From Phragmites australis (Eukaryota > Streptophyta > Magnoliopsida > Poales > Poaceae): a stretch of DNA of 64,000 nt. Of the stretch, positions 22,718-34,800 are shown one piece after another. Position 1 is the stretch's first letter. Each line of letters opens with the position of its first letter. The notes beneath the pieces are model-generated. The model had not been told where the DNA came from. It made no database searches and worked only from the letters and a program-made list of their open reading frames with translations. The DNA lies in NCBI RefSeq assembly GCF_958298935.1, contig NC_084939.1:25984001-26048000 (forward strand). The letters run 5' to 3'. The position numbers and the translations under genes are program-made.

Positions 22718-23467
22718 ATGGCCCGCACGAAGCAGACGCCCCGCAAGCAGGTTGGAGGCTTCATTCCTGCTAGAGCTCCCACAGAGGCTACTTGGGCGTT
22801 CCAGCCGCCTGCGGAGTTCCACACTTCTGGATTGCAGGTAAGGGAGTTCCCTCGTAAGCTTTGGACGATTCTCAAGGGTCTGTGCTATCAGGAGGCTCCG
22901 ATCTACAAGGGAATTAGGACCCCGTTCAGTGGCCATGGATACGCTTGTTTGGTGGAGGTAATCGTCTTTGAGAAGCACCCGGACGACGATGGCCACAGGG
23001 TGCGCAGGGTCCATTCGGCCCTCGCACCGAGAGAGACTTTTGCAGCTGGGATCTGTGACGTAGCTCGCCAGGCACTTGCAGTCATCTACGCAGAGTACCA
23101 TGGCACCATTCAGACTACGCAGTATAGCTTCTACCCACAACGTAGGAGTGGCATCTTGGAGGTCATCTTTGCTGGCACCAACAGGGAGGGTGACGCTAGA
23201 CTGGTGGAGCAGGTTCACCTCACGGACACCTTGACTCAAGAGCTGGACAGAGCCCTTGATGAGTTACACGACGTGCACCTGAGGCTCGCCGAGGCAGAGG
23301 AGAGGATTCTCACCCTTCAGGCAATGATGACTAACGACTCAAAGGAGGAACCAGAGGAGAGGCCCGAGCCAGAGTTGCCTCGCTCTCCCTCTCGTAAGAA
23401 GCTCTGCCTTGAAGCCGCTCTGCATGTTGCATCGCAAGACCTTTCAGAGGGTGGCGATAGTTCCTGA
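22718..23467 (+). CDS. LTR-element ORF with a histone H3-tail-like N-terminus
   Basis: A 249-residue open frame starts 184 bp after the primer site, where gag normally lies. The first residues, MARTKQT then PRK then a GG at 13-14, match histone H3 at Met, A1-T6, R8, K9, G12, G13 and P16. K14 and the S10/T11 pair are replaced. Residues about 40-165 look globular and unlike any gag I know. Residues about 168-205 form a heptad-like coiled coil (LTDTLTQELDRALDELHDVH). The rest is acidic and Pro/Glu-rich with a basic SRKKL patch. There is no zinc knuckle, protease or RT. The frame is fully open, suggesting a young copy or selection. Function is unknown. Penultimate Ala means Met would be removed, exposing the H3-like A1. 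Confidence 0.75.
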   Translation: MARTKQTPRKQVGGFIPARAPTEATWAFQPPAEFHTSGLQVREFPRKLWTILKGLCYQEAPIYKGIRTPFSGHGYACLVEVIVFEKHPDDDGHRVRRVHSALAPRETFAAGICDVARQALAVIYAEYHGTIQTTQYSFYPQRRSGILEVIFAGTNREGDARLVEQVHLTDTLTQELDRALDELHDVHLRLAEAEERILTLQAMMTNDSKEEPEERPEPELPRSPSRKKLCLEAALHVASQDLSEGGDSS

Positions 23468-24372
23468 ACTACCAGTTTTTCCCCAGTAGCATCTTAGCGT
23501 CGTTTAGAGTCGATTGTTTCGTGATGTAATGGGCCTACTTGTTTTCGATACTGTGAACTTGGGTGTTAGGTTTGCTTTGTATGTGTTGATGTGATGTGAA
23601 AGTGTATCTTTCGCAGTTGTATCCGTCCTCGATCTATATATAATATTACAGGAGATAAATCCAATACTATATATGACGGTATATATGTAATCCGCTAGCT
23701 ACATGCTTTGCTATCTGGATGTCGTCACAATTATGCAGTGGACCATGCATGCATCAGCATTCAGCTTAATCAATCGATCAGCTGAAGCAAATGGATCTCC
23801 ACATTATTGTTGTACAATGCATTATTCTCGGAGCAACAATAGACATCCACGTTGCTAATGTCGGGTTTGAGCCTGTCCCAAGATGCAAAGAGGGACGAAA
23901 TGGCCCAAATTTACCAGGCCACTATGAATGTTATGTCAGAGAATACAACATCTGATTGGGCTGAGCTGCCCTATACGTATGTATGTATGATGTATCTGCA
24001 TTCTCTTTTGCTCTTACATGCATGTGACCATCGGTGACAACAGCAAATTTAAAACTGCTTGGACGCTCAGGGTGTGCGAGAGCTATCAGATGGCTCACTG
24101 TGACAAACAACAAAGAAAACATATGGCCACATGGAAATAGGCTAGGAATATAATGTAAAAACTGCATGCTTCGTTATTACCGATTCGTCATATGTACCCT
24201 GTATAAAAATGGCGAATTGTCTAGTACCATTAGAAAGATCACTTGTGTTCAAAAATATCATTGAAGTGTGGCTAGCATGTGGCTCTCAGAGCGCACTTGT
24301 TAACCCCACGTACCAACAAGACAATCTTCTCAAATAATGGAAAATGAGAAAATACTTTGTGTATAATCATCC
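23468..24372. other. Downstream of the H3-tail ORF; no 3' LTR found
   Basis: I searched by eye for a polypurine tract or a second copy of the 19.7-22.5 kb LTR and saw neither. Only short ORFs are present. The element's right boundary is therefore unknown. Confidence 0.5.
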
Positions 24373-24532
24373 TGTCAGACGAGATCAAGGATAATACACA
24401 AATTGTTGAGAGATTGGGATTGGGAAAACTCTCGAACCTCTATCTCTCATTCCTTGGTTCATACATATCAGAGTTACATACATTAGCCTCTTGAGCCAAG
24501 ATATATTGCTACATATTAAATACATCCCAACA
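24373..24532 (-). repeat. Short LTR of a minus-strand copia element
   Basis: On the minus strand it opens TGTTGGGATG and closes CTGACA, 160 bp long. A purine tract (GAGAGGAGG in minus reading) stands right before it, as expected for a 3' LTR. The copia pol remnant lies just upstream in minus orientation. Confidence 0.65.
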
Positions 24533-24699
24533 CCTCCTCTCAAAATGGATGACAGATATCTATCATTCCCATTTTGCTACATATTAAGTTACATTCTTTT
24601 ACTTCTAAACCTTTAGTTAAACAATCTGTTGTTTTACTACCTGAGTTTACATAACTTAACTCTAGGATTCTACAATCTAACTTCTCTTTGATAAAGAAG

Positions 24700-26350
24700 T
24701 GATCTATCTCCACATGCTTTATAATGTCATGATAACTGGATTATTAGTGATGTTGATAGCAGACTTATTATTACAATAAACTCTTAATAGGCCTTTCCTT
24801 AGCACATTCTGTTCTGATAAGAGATTCCTTACCCATAGCATCTCGCTCACTACAAGAGACATAGCTCTGTACCCTGCTTTAGCAGTTGAGAGAGATACAG
24901 TCGATTGCTTCTTGCTCCTCTATGACACCAAATTTCCTCCAACAAAAGCACAATAGTCTAATGTGGATCTCTTATCAGCAAGATAGCTAGACCAGTCAGC
25001 ATCACAATAGCCTTCCACATTTAGATGACCATGTCTCTCAAATAAATGTCCCTTTCTAGGTCTACTCTTCAATATCTTAGGATCCGGTAAACAGCATCCA
25101 TATGTTCACGCCTGGGATCATGCATATCCTGCTTACAACACTCACAACATAGGATATATTTGGCCTTGTTTGACACAAATAAATGAGCTAACCAACAAGC
25201 CTTTGGTAGTTCTATCTGTTCATAGGATTGCCTGATTTGGCACATAATTGTTTTGAATCAATAGGCGTTGATGTAGGTTGACACCCAAGCATATTAGTCT
25301 CATTAAGTAAGTCTAGTGCATACTTTGTCTGCCAGAGGACAATACCTTTTGGAGATCGAGCAATTTAAATGCCAAGAAAATACCTGAGTGGACCAAGATC
25401 CTTCACCTCAAATTCCTTACTCAGATTCTCCTTCAACCGTTTAATCTCTATTCCATCATCACATGTGATGATGATATCATCCACATACATAGCCAAAACT
25501 GTGATCTTACACCATGAATATTATCCACATACATAGCCAAAACTTTGATCTTACGCCCCGAATATTGATAGAACATAGTATGGTCCACATTGCATTGTTT
25601 ATAGCCCATGCCACATAGTGCACGTTTGAATTGGTCAAACCATGCTCGTGGAGGCTGTTTGAGCTCATACAAGGACTTGTTCAATTTGCATACCTTCCCA
25701 GCTATTTCAGGATTAGAAAACACGAGTGGAGTCTCCATATACACATCCTAAAGATCTCCATGCAAGAAAGCAGTCTTGATGTCCAATTGATGCAAGGGTC
25801 AAGCAAAGTTAGATGTGGATGACACATTAACAATCCTTGGTGGAGCAGGTGAATAATGTTCAGGAGTTGATGATGAAATTATTGCTGGAGCCTCTGCTTG
25901 AGATATAGACTTCCTCCTTGTATACACTTTTAATGGATCCTTGTATCACAAGTCAACAACTGCTAAGTTATCCTTATGGCAACGAGTTGGATTCAAGTCA
26001 CCGGTCACTGCCTCTATTCTTAGTTGAGGAGTTGAGTCACAAATTACCGCTTCATTCTCCTTATGTTTTGCTCAATTGGATTACTTACCACACCATTGTT
26101 CTCCCTTTGTCGACTAACCTCATCTGATCCACTATAATTAGATTCAAACATAAAACTCAGATTAATCTTTTCTCCATAGAAGGGCATTGATTGCCAAAAT
26201 GTCGTATCCATGCTTATGAACATACGCCGTTCACTGAGACTCCAACATTTGTAGCCTTACTGTCATGAAGAATACCCTACAAAGATGCACTTCATAGTGT
26301 GTGGATCTAGCTTTCCCACTGAGGGTCTATGATCCTTCACAAAAAGTTGT
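24700..26350 (-). pseudogene. Ty1/copia pol remnant
   Basis: Minus-strand frames give, from right to left, an integrase-end segment (VGKLDPHTMKCIFVGYSS near 26290), RT pieces at 25744-25448 (KSLYELKQPPRAWFDQF; the YVDD motif is altered to YVDN and partly duplicated), and RNase H pieces near 25010-24760 (a DADWSS motif and a YRAMS segment). Stops and frameshifts are frequent, so it is dead. The RT-RNase H order after integrase is the copia order. It may share one element with the LTR at 24373-24532. Confidence 0.8.
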
Positions 26351-26714
26351 GTTTCACTTCGAAATGTGCATGAGTAAGGATCGGTGACGTCCTAAGAGAG
26401 GGAGGAGGTGAATTAGGACACTTAAAACTATTCAACTCCAACAACCTCACAAGATAAGCCTATATCAATTTCTATCTAAATGCGCTCTAGGATTATCTAG
26501 TGTGTCTACTCTACCGTTCAAAAGGTTTGCAACCTACTCTAGGAAGGTAAATTGTAAGTATGTAAATGCGGAAATGTAAATAAGGTAGAGAGCGCAAACT
26601 AGGCACAAGGGATTTTTATCCTGTGGTATCAGTGACATGAATGTCACCCCTAAACCACGTTAGAGCTCCACCAAAAATATGCTCCCGATCATAGCTCTTG
26701 AGCCACCAAGACAA

Positions 26715-29000
26715 TGTCTCATCACTAGCATCTCTTCGATTTATTTATTGTCGTCTTCACTTCAGAGCTTGAGTCACCAACATGAGAGTCTCCACGTCCC
26801 CATACAAGCTTCTTGTCGCTGCTCCACACCAAGTCAGAGGGTCAATAAGCATGAGCTACCAAGGCTCACGGTGCCGATGAGTCACCCAGACTCTAAGGTG
26901 CCGGTGTACCACTTGGTACACTCTAGGATCACTCCTTAATCCACTCTCTAGGCAGCAACACCTAACAATAACTCTCTCTAGGCCTATTGACACTAATTAC
27001 TCTCTAATCTATGTGCTAATTGCCTTGGATGATCACTTTTAGTACTTTTGTGGTTTGGATGTCTTCACAAGTCTATATGAGCTTCTCTAGACTCCAACAC
27101 ATTCAAATGACCAAGTGGAAGGGTATTTATAGTCTCAACCCCACGGACTAGCAGTTGCCCCAATGGTTTAATTTTTATATATACGCCGGATGATCTGGTG
27201 TAAATAAATTGTACTCACCAGACCATCTGGTGTGTACATCCTCTACGAACTAGCCATTGGAACCCCACTCAAATCCATCCTGAACACCGACTATTCTAGT
27301 GTTGCCTTCAACTCCATCGCCGGACCATCCGGTGTGTATACTTGAACCAGGCTGAGCCACCGAAACATTCTCTGCTAGAAATGCTCCGGTGCAACCCTCT
27401 GGCATGTATAACTCAGACCGTTGGACCATCCAGCGTGTAGCATCTTTGATCTTATTCTTCTGAAAATGCTCCAGCGTGCACTATCTTCATGCGTCGGGCC
27501 TTCCGGTGTGTACTGTTGCCATGAGCTGAAATGCTCCGGCGTGTACAAACTCCTCCTGTGTTGGACCATTCGGCGTGTGTAATTTCTCTAGGACTTCTCC
27601 AATTCAATCAAACTTTATCTCGGCTATGGTGACTTCTTCATGTATTGCATCTATGAGACCTATTAGCGCATATACTTGACAAACATGTTAGTCACATTGA
27701 CTATATTGTCATTAATCACCAAAATCACATACATACTCTAATAGGGCCATATTCGCTATAATCTTTTTTTTTGTGATTGGTGACAACACAACTAAAACAA
27801 GTGGCAAATAAATGATATCAAATATAAATGGCACAAATATAGCAATTTTTTTTTGTAAAAAGCACAATGCCTTACCACTTTGTCTGGATGCATGGTAAGA
27901 ACAACTAAAGATACCAATTGCAAGGAAACTTACTTTCACTTTGTCCCCCTTTTCTCGTGGCTCCTCTCTTCTGGTCATTTGTTGCCATCTTCACTTTGGT
28001 GTTTGAGTTGCCAAGACAAGGGTCTTTGCGTTCCTGGACAAGCTTCTTACCGTTGCTCCACACAAAGTCGAAGGGTCAACAAGCATGAGCTACCAAGGCT
28101 CCTGGTGCCAACGAGTCACCAAGGTTCTAAGATACTGACGTACCACTTGGTACACTCTAGGATCACTCCTTGATCCACTCTCTAGGTAGCAACACCTAAC
28201 AACAACTCTCTCTAGGCTTATTGACACTAATCATTCTCTAATCTATGTGCTAATTGCCTTGGATGATCACTTTTAGCACTTTGGTGGTTTAGATGTCTTC
28301 ACAAGTGTATATGAGCTTCTCTGGACTCCAGCACATTCAAATGATCGAGTGGAGGGGTATTTATAGCCTTAACCTCGTAGACTAGTCATTGCCCCTATAG
28401 CTCAATTTTTCTGTATACACCGGATGATCCGGTGTAAACAGATTTTACTCACTGGACCATCCGGTGTGTATATTCTCTACGAACTAGCCGTTGGAACCTC
28501 ACTCAAATCCATTATGAACATCAGATATTCCGACGTTGCCTTCAACTTCATCACCAGACCATCCGACATGTATACTTGAGTCAGACCGCGCCACTGAAAC
28601 CTTCTTTGCTAGAAATGCTCCGGTGCAACCAAACGACGTGTATAATTCAGAGCGTCGGACTATATGGCGTGTAGGATCTTCGATCTTCTTTTTCTTCTAG
28701 AAATGCTCCAGCGTGAACTATCTTCATGCGCTGGACCTTCCAATGTGTATTGTTGCCATGAGCTGAAATACTCCGGCGTGTACAAATTCCTCTGCGCCGG
28801 ACCATCCGGAGCGTGCAATTTCTTTGGGACTTCTCCTATTCAATCAAATCTTATCCCAACTATGGTGGATTCTTCATGTATTATATCTATGAGACCTACT
28901 AAAGTATATACTTGACAAACATGTTAGTCTCATTGACTATGTTGCCATTAATCACCAAAATCACATAGATGCCCTAATAGGCCCATGTTCACTATAGCAT
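26715..29000. repeat. Duplicated about 1.05-kb segment, period about 1.235 kb
   Basis: A segment at about 26715-27760 recurs at about 27950-29000 with roughly 85-90 percent identity by eye. The shared word CTCTAGGATC lies at 26921 and 28155, and ATCACC at 27715 and 28951. Each copy carries several versions of a motif like GGACCATCCGGTGTGTA. The motif clusters resemble subterminal repeats of CACTA elements, but no CACTA termini were found. No gene is present. Confidence 0.7.
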
Positions 29001-29009
29001 GCTGAAATT

Positions 29010-31541
29010 TGATGGATTCTTAGACATAGTCGGTTGGAGATGAAATTGCCCAACGAACATTCGAGATCCGTACAAAAAGCTAGACAACCTGATTCGTAAC
29101 ATGGCTTGGGAGTTGCAAAGCTAGCTAGCTAAAAGATTTGTTCAAGTCAAGATGCTATTGTTGATCGCTAGGGAGGTTGTTTACAAGTTGGATCAGACAT
29201 ACGGCAGAAGGCAACTATCAATGCAAGAGGCGGTGTTGCATAAGGAATCCAAATACAAATGTTTGGGGTTGGCTTCGCTCGAGCGCACCATTGCTAGATG
29301 GCATGCGTGCATTACTCGGCTGTGGGAGGGCGATGCCAACACACACTTTTTCCACATGCAGGCGAGCTCCATGCGGCACAAGAATCACATTGTGAGCTTG
29401 CATGCTCAAGACGGTGTTGTCTCCGGCCATGAAGACAAGGCATAAACCCTCAATTCCTATTTCAATTCTCTGCTCAGACAAGAGGATGAACGAGCACATA
29501 CGGTCAATCTCTCAGTGCCAGGCATTCTCCCGCATGAGCTGTGTCTCCTTTATGCATCATTTACTAAGGTTGAGGTGTGGAAGGTAATTAGGAAGTTGCC
29601 ACTAGACAAGGCGTCAGGGCCCGATGGGTTTACTGGCGCATTCTATCAGACAACATGACCAATAATCAAGGCGGATGTCCTACGTGTAGTTAGCACATTC
29701 TTCACTGTGATGTCATTTAAAGTGCCTCAATATCACGCTGCTTATCCTGCTGCCCAAGAAACCTGATGCCAAGAAGGCTAAGGATTATCGCCCAATTAGC
29801 TTGATCCATAACTTCCCTAAGCTGGTATCCAAGGTGTTGGCAGATTGGTTGGCCCTGCACCTAACTGAACTGGTGGATGTAAATCAGAGTGCATTCATCA
29901 AAGAGAGGTCAATCATGGATAATTTTAGATACGTGTAGCATTCGGCGATGTTGTTCATGCAGAAGAAAATCCCCAAAATCCTCCTAAAGATGGATATTTT
30001 GAAGGCATTTGACACTGTCTCTTGGCCTTTCTTTCTTGAGATATTCCATGCGCTAGGATTTGGGCATAGCTAGTGTACTTGGATTGCCACGATACTCTCC
30101 ACAGTGTTAACTAGGGTGATGTTCAATGGGTGTCTTAGTGCGCTGATCGATCATAAGCATGGCGTGCGCCAAGGGGACTCACCCCTTATTGCCCATGTTG
30201 TTCATCATTGCTATAGATTTTCTCAATCAGCTTTTCATGAGAGCCAGCACCTCAGGATTGCTTCAATTGATTGGGCATGTGGCAATCAAACATCAATGTA
30301 GTCTCTATATGGATGATGTTATATTGTTCGTTGCTCCAACCACCCAGGAGGCTGGTGTGATCATGTGTTTCCTTCACATCTTCGAAGAAGTGTTTGGGTT
30401 GCACACCAACCTGGATAAATGCTTCATCATGCCAATCCTTTGTGATGACAATGCCCTGCTGGGGGTCAAGACATTTTGCCCTACCCAATTACGCAATTTC
30501 CAATCAAGTACCTTGGGTTACGACTATCGACGAAGGTGATACTTAAGTTTGCCCTGCAACCATAGGTGGAGAAGGTGGCGATGAAATTATTACAGTGGCA
30601 GGGTTCGCTCATGGCCAAATGTGGGCAATTGATCCTCGTCAAATGGTGATGTCCGCTATCTCGATTTATGCACTAATGGCAAACAAACTACCCCCTTGGG
30701 TCATGGAACAAATCGGCGCCATCGGGAGGAGATTTCTCTAGGAAAACCATGATTCATGAGTGCCTGGGAAACGCATGGTTGTGTGGTCCACTTTTTGTCG
30801 TCCGATAATCTATGGAGGCTTGGCAGTCATAGATCTAAAACTCATAGGCATGGCGCTGCGACTTAGATGGCTTTGGCTATAAAAGATGGATCAAAATCAG
30901 GCTTGGTACGCCCTGCAAATCAAGGTGGAGCTAGAGGTTCATGCATTGTTACAGGCTTCCGTCAGGATCGTTCTTGGGAACGGGGAACATGTGCTATTCT
31001 AGGCCGACAAATGTTTGGACGACGAATAGATCGCCACCACGAGGACAGTTGATCAAGCTCTAGGACACAGGCAATGGGTGCGGGACATATCTAGTGCCTT
31101 GTCTGTTCAAGCCCTCATGGAGTATGTACATCTATGGGATCGCCTGGAGGAGGTGCACCTGCAGCAAGATATGGTTTGCTTTATCCGACGTTGGACGACT
31201 GACGGTTCCTACAATGCCAAGTCAACGTGCCTCATGCACATCGTCTGGCAACTCTAGAAGGAGCGCAATGCATGGATTTTTAACCGCAGATGGGCTATAA
31301 TCCCACACTTCCTTTAGGTGCTGCAGTAGGAGGTGGATCTCTGGATCATGGCTGGAGTGTGGAAGTTAGGTAGCTCATCTTGTGAGTAGTTCCTTTAATT
31401 TCTGTTAAGAGGATTGTCATAGTCTGGTTAATCAGGCTAGCGGTGTAGCATGAGTGTTTCACACTATGTGTCATATAAAACTTAAATTTTACTTATTAAT
31501 CAATAATGCGCAATTATACTGCATATTCGAGAAAAAAAAAT
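29010..31541 (+). mobile_element. 5'-truncated LINE (L1-type) ORF2 remnant
   Basis: Plus-strand frames show RT blocks in order: GDANTHFFHMQ (about 29330), KLPLDKASGPDGFTG (29595), DYRPISLIHNFPKLVSKVL (29787), NQSAFIKERSIMDNF (29882), LKMDILKAFDTVSW (29983), GVRQGDSP (30160) and YMDDVILF (30307). Cys/His-poor C-terminal pieces follow to about 31300. An A-run closes the element at about 31533-31541. TATAGC-like words flank both sides (about 28996 and 31543), a possible short target duplication. It has many stops. The 3' end lies only about 290 bp upstream of the SIZ1-type start codon. Confidence 0.85.
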
Positions 31542-31832
31542 TATAGCTTTGCTATCCGTGAATCGGTGAGAAAGAAGTTGACTAACTAGCGGAGCCGGCG
31601 GTCTTTGAGATCCGTGCTAGCCCCTCCAGGGTACACGTGTCAGCTTCAGATCCCCGTTTGCCTCTCCATCTACCTCTGTTGCCCTCGCCTCCCCGGCCCC
31701 CGGCCGCCGCACACAACTCCTCCCCTCCCCCGTGGTCGCCATTCTTGTCTTCTCGAACCTTCTCGAACCCTAGGCGCCCCTCCTACTCCTCCACTCCGCC
31801 GCTCGTCGGACTCCGAGGAAGACCTTACCAAC

Positions 31833-34800
31833 ATGGTGCCCGAGCCCGCAGACGATCCGGTGCTCGCCTCTTGCAAGGTCTTTCCATCTTCTTCAACCTT
31901 TGTATGTATGTGCGTATGCTTCCGTGCGCTGGGAGTGGATGCCTGGCTGGTCTCTCATGGGGCTCTTTCGAAAGCCCTTGATTGATCCCCTTCCATAACG
32001 TAATAATGCTTCTCGTGCGCTGATTCGGTTCGATTGCATTCCTATCCTCGGAGGTTAATTGCTTCCTTTCAGAACCAGTAATGTAGATGATTAGGGTCAG
32101 CAAAACTGTCGATTGACCATGCCAATTCCCAAAATTCGCCCCTTTCTTTACCTTCGCACTACCTTGATTTACCAACAATGGTGAGCTGGAGAACCTCTTC
32201 TGTTACCGGAGTAAAGGTAGACTAGGACAATTACTTGGCACGCTTTATTTCCTTTCAAAGAACTGCGCGCTAGGTCCATATTGCTATTCCGATAGGCTCC
32301 AGTGCCTCCATTACATCACTATAGGTTGTTTTCATTAATTGATTATGTGATTGGTTTTGTGAGTATCAATGTTGATGCTGGTGTGCTCAATTGTGGTTTT
32401 GAATTAGCATGCTCTACTGACATTTGCTGTTACTCATGCTCTGTTTCAGTACAAATTGAACCACTTCAGAATAAAGGAGCTAAAGGATGTCCTGCATCAG
32501 CTTGGACTTCCAAAGCAAGGAAAGAAGCAGGTTTGTCCACTGCAAGTTTGTATTTCTACACTTCACACAATCGACATCCAGTATATGATTTCATCCTGCC
32601 TCTTATTGTGGTAAAACGTGGGAATTGTCTGGATTTTCCAAAGCCTCCATCTCAAGAGCATGAAGATATGCTGAAATTCACCAACTTCTCAGTGCCTTGT
32701 AGTTTTATTATTAATCTTTTTTTGTGGAAATGGTTACTTATGAACCAGGTGGTTTTGGTGTTTCCGGTTTGGTTTACAGGAACTAGTGGACAAAGTTATA
32801 GCAGTATTGTTCGATCAGCAAGATCGAGGTACATTCGATTGCCCTTTCTCCAAAACTTATCTTTTTGCTCTACTTTTTTTTTTTCAGAAGTGATTTCATT
32901 TTTGTTCTTGTAGTCTCCAAAATGAATGATTTACCAAATAAAAAGGTAGTTGGAAGAGAAACAGTGGTGAAAATAGTTGAGGACACTTTTAGGTGAGTTC
33001 ACATTTTGTTTCACATTGAGATGTCTGTAGAACTGTAGATTACCTGATTGGGTCTTACAAAACTTTGGCAAACTGTCGGCTTTTGCTTTCCATTTCAAGA
33101 AAAATGCAAGATCCTACAAATACTGTTGCAGCCTCAAGAAGCCATATTGAGTCGGGATACAGTGCTAAGCCTAAAAAGAAATCAGATAATTCTGCTGAGT
33201 TGGATGTCAAGGTCCGTTGCCCTTGTGGTAACTTCATGCCCAAAGATTCTATGATTAAGGTACAGTTCTCATTGTAAGTATGACTTTCTAACTGTTTGTC
33301 ATTCATTTATGACTCGCAGCCAAGCCAATAAGATTTCCCAATCTTTTTGTTGATACAAGCGATTGTAAAAATCTCATTCTGAATCACCAAAGCAGCTTAT
33401 TGTTTATATTCTGAATGACAAATTATCTACTGGTCTACACCACTCTTTGTGTTTTATACCGGAAGCCTAGAGCCTTGGTTTCGGCCATGGTTTTTTTATT
33501 TTGTTATGAAATGTAGCATTTGCATGCTTTTGTTTGAAAACTTTGCATCATTCTTTAATTTTGTACTTAATAAGATTATTTGCTTAGTTCTGGATCATTT
33601 ATTTGCTCCTTGTAGTGTGTTGATCCACAGTGCAATGTATGGCAGCATGTTGCTTGTGTTGTTATACCTGAGAAGCCTGCAGACAGTATTTCTCCTGAAT
33701 TACCTCCCTGCTTTTATTGTGAGATGTGCCGAATTAGCAGGGCTGATCCGTAAGTTCTTTAAACTTTGATATTGTCCTGAACTCAATGAGACCAAGTCAC
33801 TCAGTCGCCCTGTGATCACTTGCTTTTATTTTGTGACCCTATGCCATTAGTATGTGTTGGTCATTCATGTTCAAACATCTGATACTTTAGTTGTTCTGTG
33901 GCATCAATCATTCATGAAAATCTCTTTGCCCAGCAACTTAAAACCTGATCAATCTGTATCTTTTTTGTTCCTTCCCGTTTCACCTTTTTGCTCTTCTACT
34001 TTTTTAGGCTGAGAACATTATTTACTCAGTCCTATATATTTCAGTCTTCATATTATCTGATCTATTATTTCTGACATAGTTCCCTTCTGTAACCTGCAGT
34101 TTTTGGGTCACCGTTAACCATCCATTACTCCCTATTTTAATAGCCCCCTCGAGCATAGCGGCAGACGGGTGAGTTATCTAATGTTTCATCACCAAAGCGC
34201 ACTTATTTAATGTTTTGTGCGTAATTTTTTTTTATTAATTTGTTTGACTGTACTAGAAGGATTGATCTAATATTCCCGATGAATTTGGATGAAGTAATGG
34301 ACAATTAGAAACTTTGTTGTCTTATCTGACAGATTGTCAAAATGTATTGCTTTGATTCCATTACTCCATATTTGTTGGAAGGTTATTAAGGGAAACATAG
34401 TGACTTAGTTCTGCTGGCAGCAAGGTCAAAATTGATCTATAACATCTGCACTAGTGCAATGACATTCCAGTATGCGGCCTACACATCATTCCCTTCATCA
34501 CTGTTGTTTATCAATAGGCAAAGTTTACATTTGAATATTGGGTCAGATACGATACACTGACTTTTCAATAGTAAGGATGTCACAAAGCACTTCTTTCTTA
34601 TGTTCTCTGAATTACCTTTAAATACTTTTCTGGTTGCTAACATCTCTGCTAGACCACCATGTTGCCTATTTTATAACTATACGTAAAATAACTTCCTTTT
34701 TATAAAATTACTTCGATATAATTTGGAAAAGGGGTAGTCTTATCATGACTGAACATTTACGCTATAACTGTAACATAATTCTTTTAGAATTTTAGAAATG

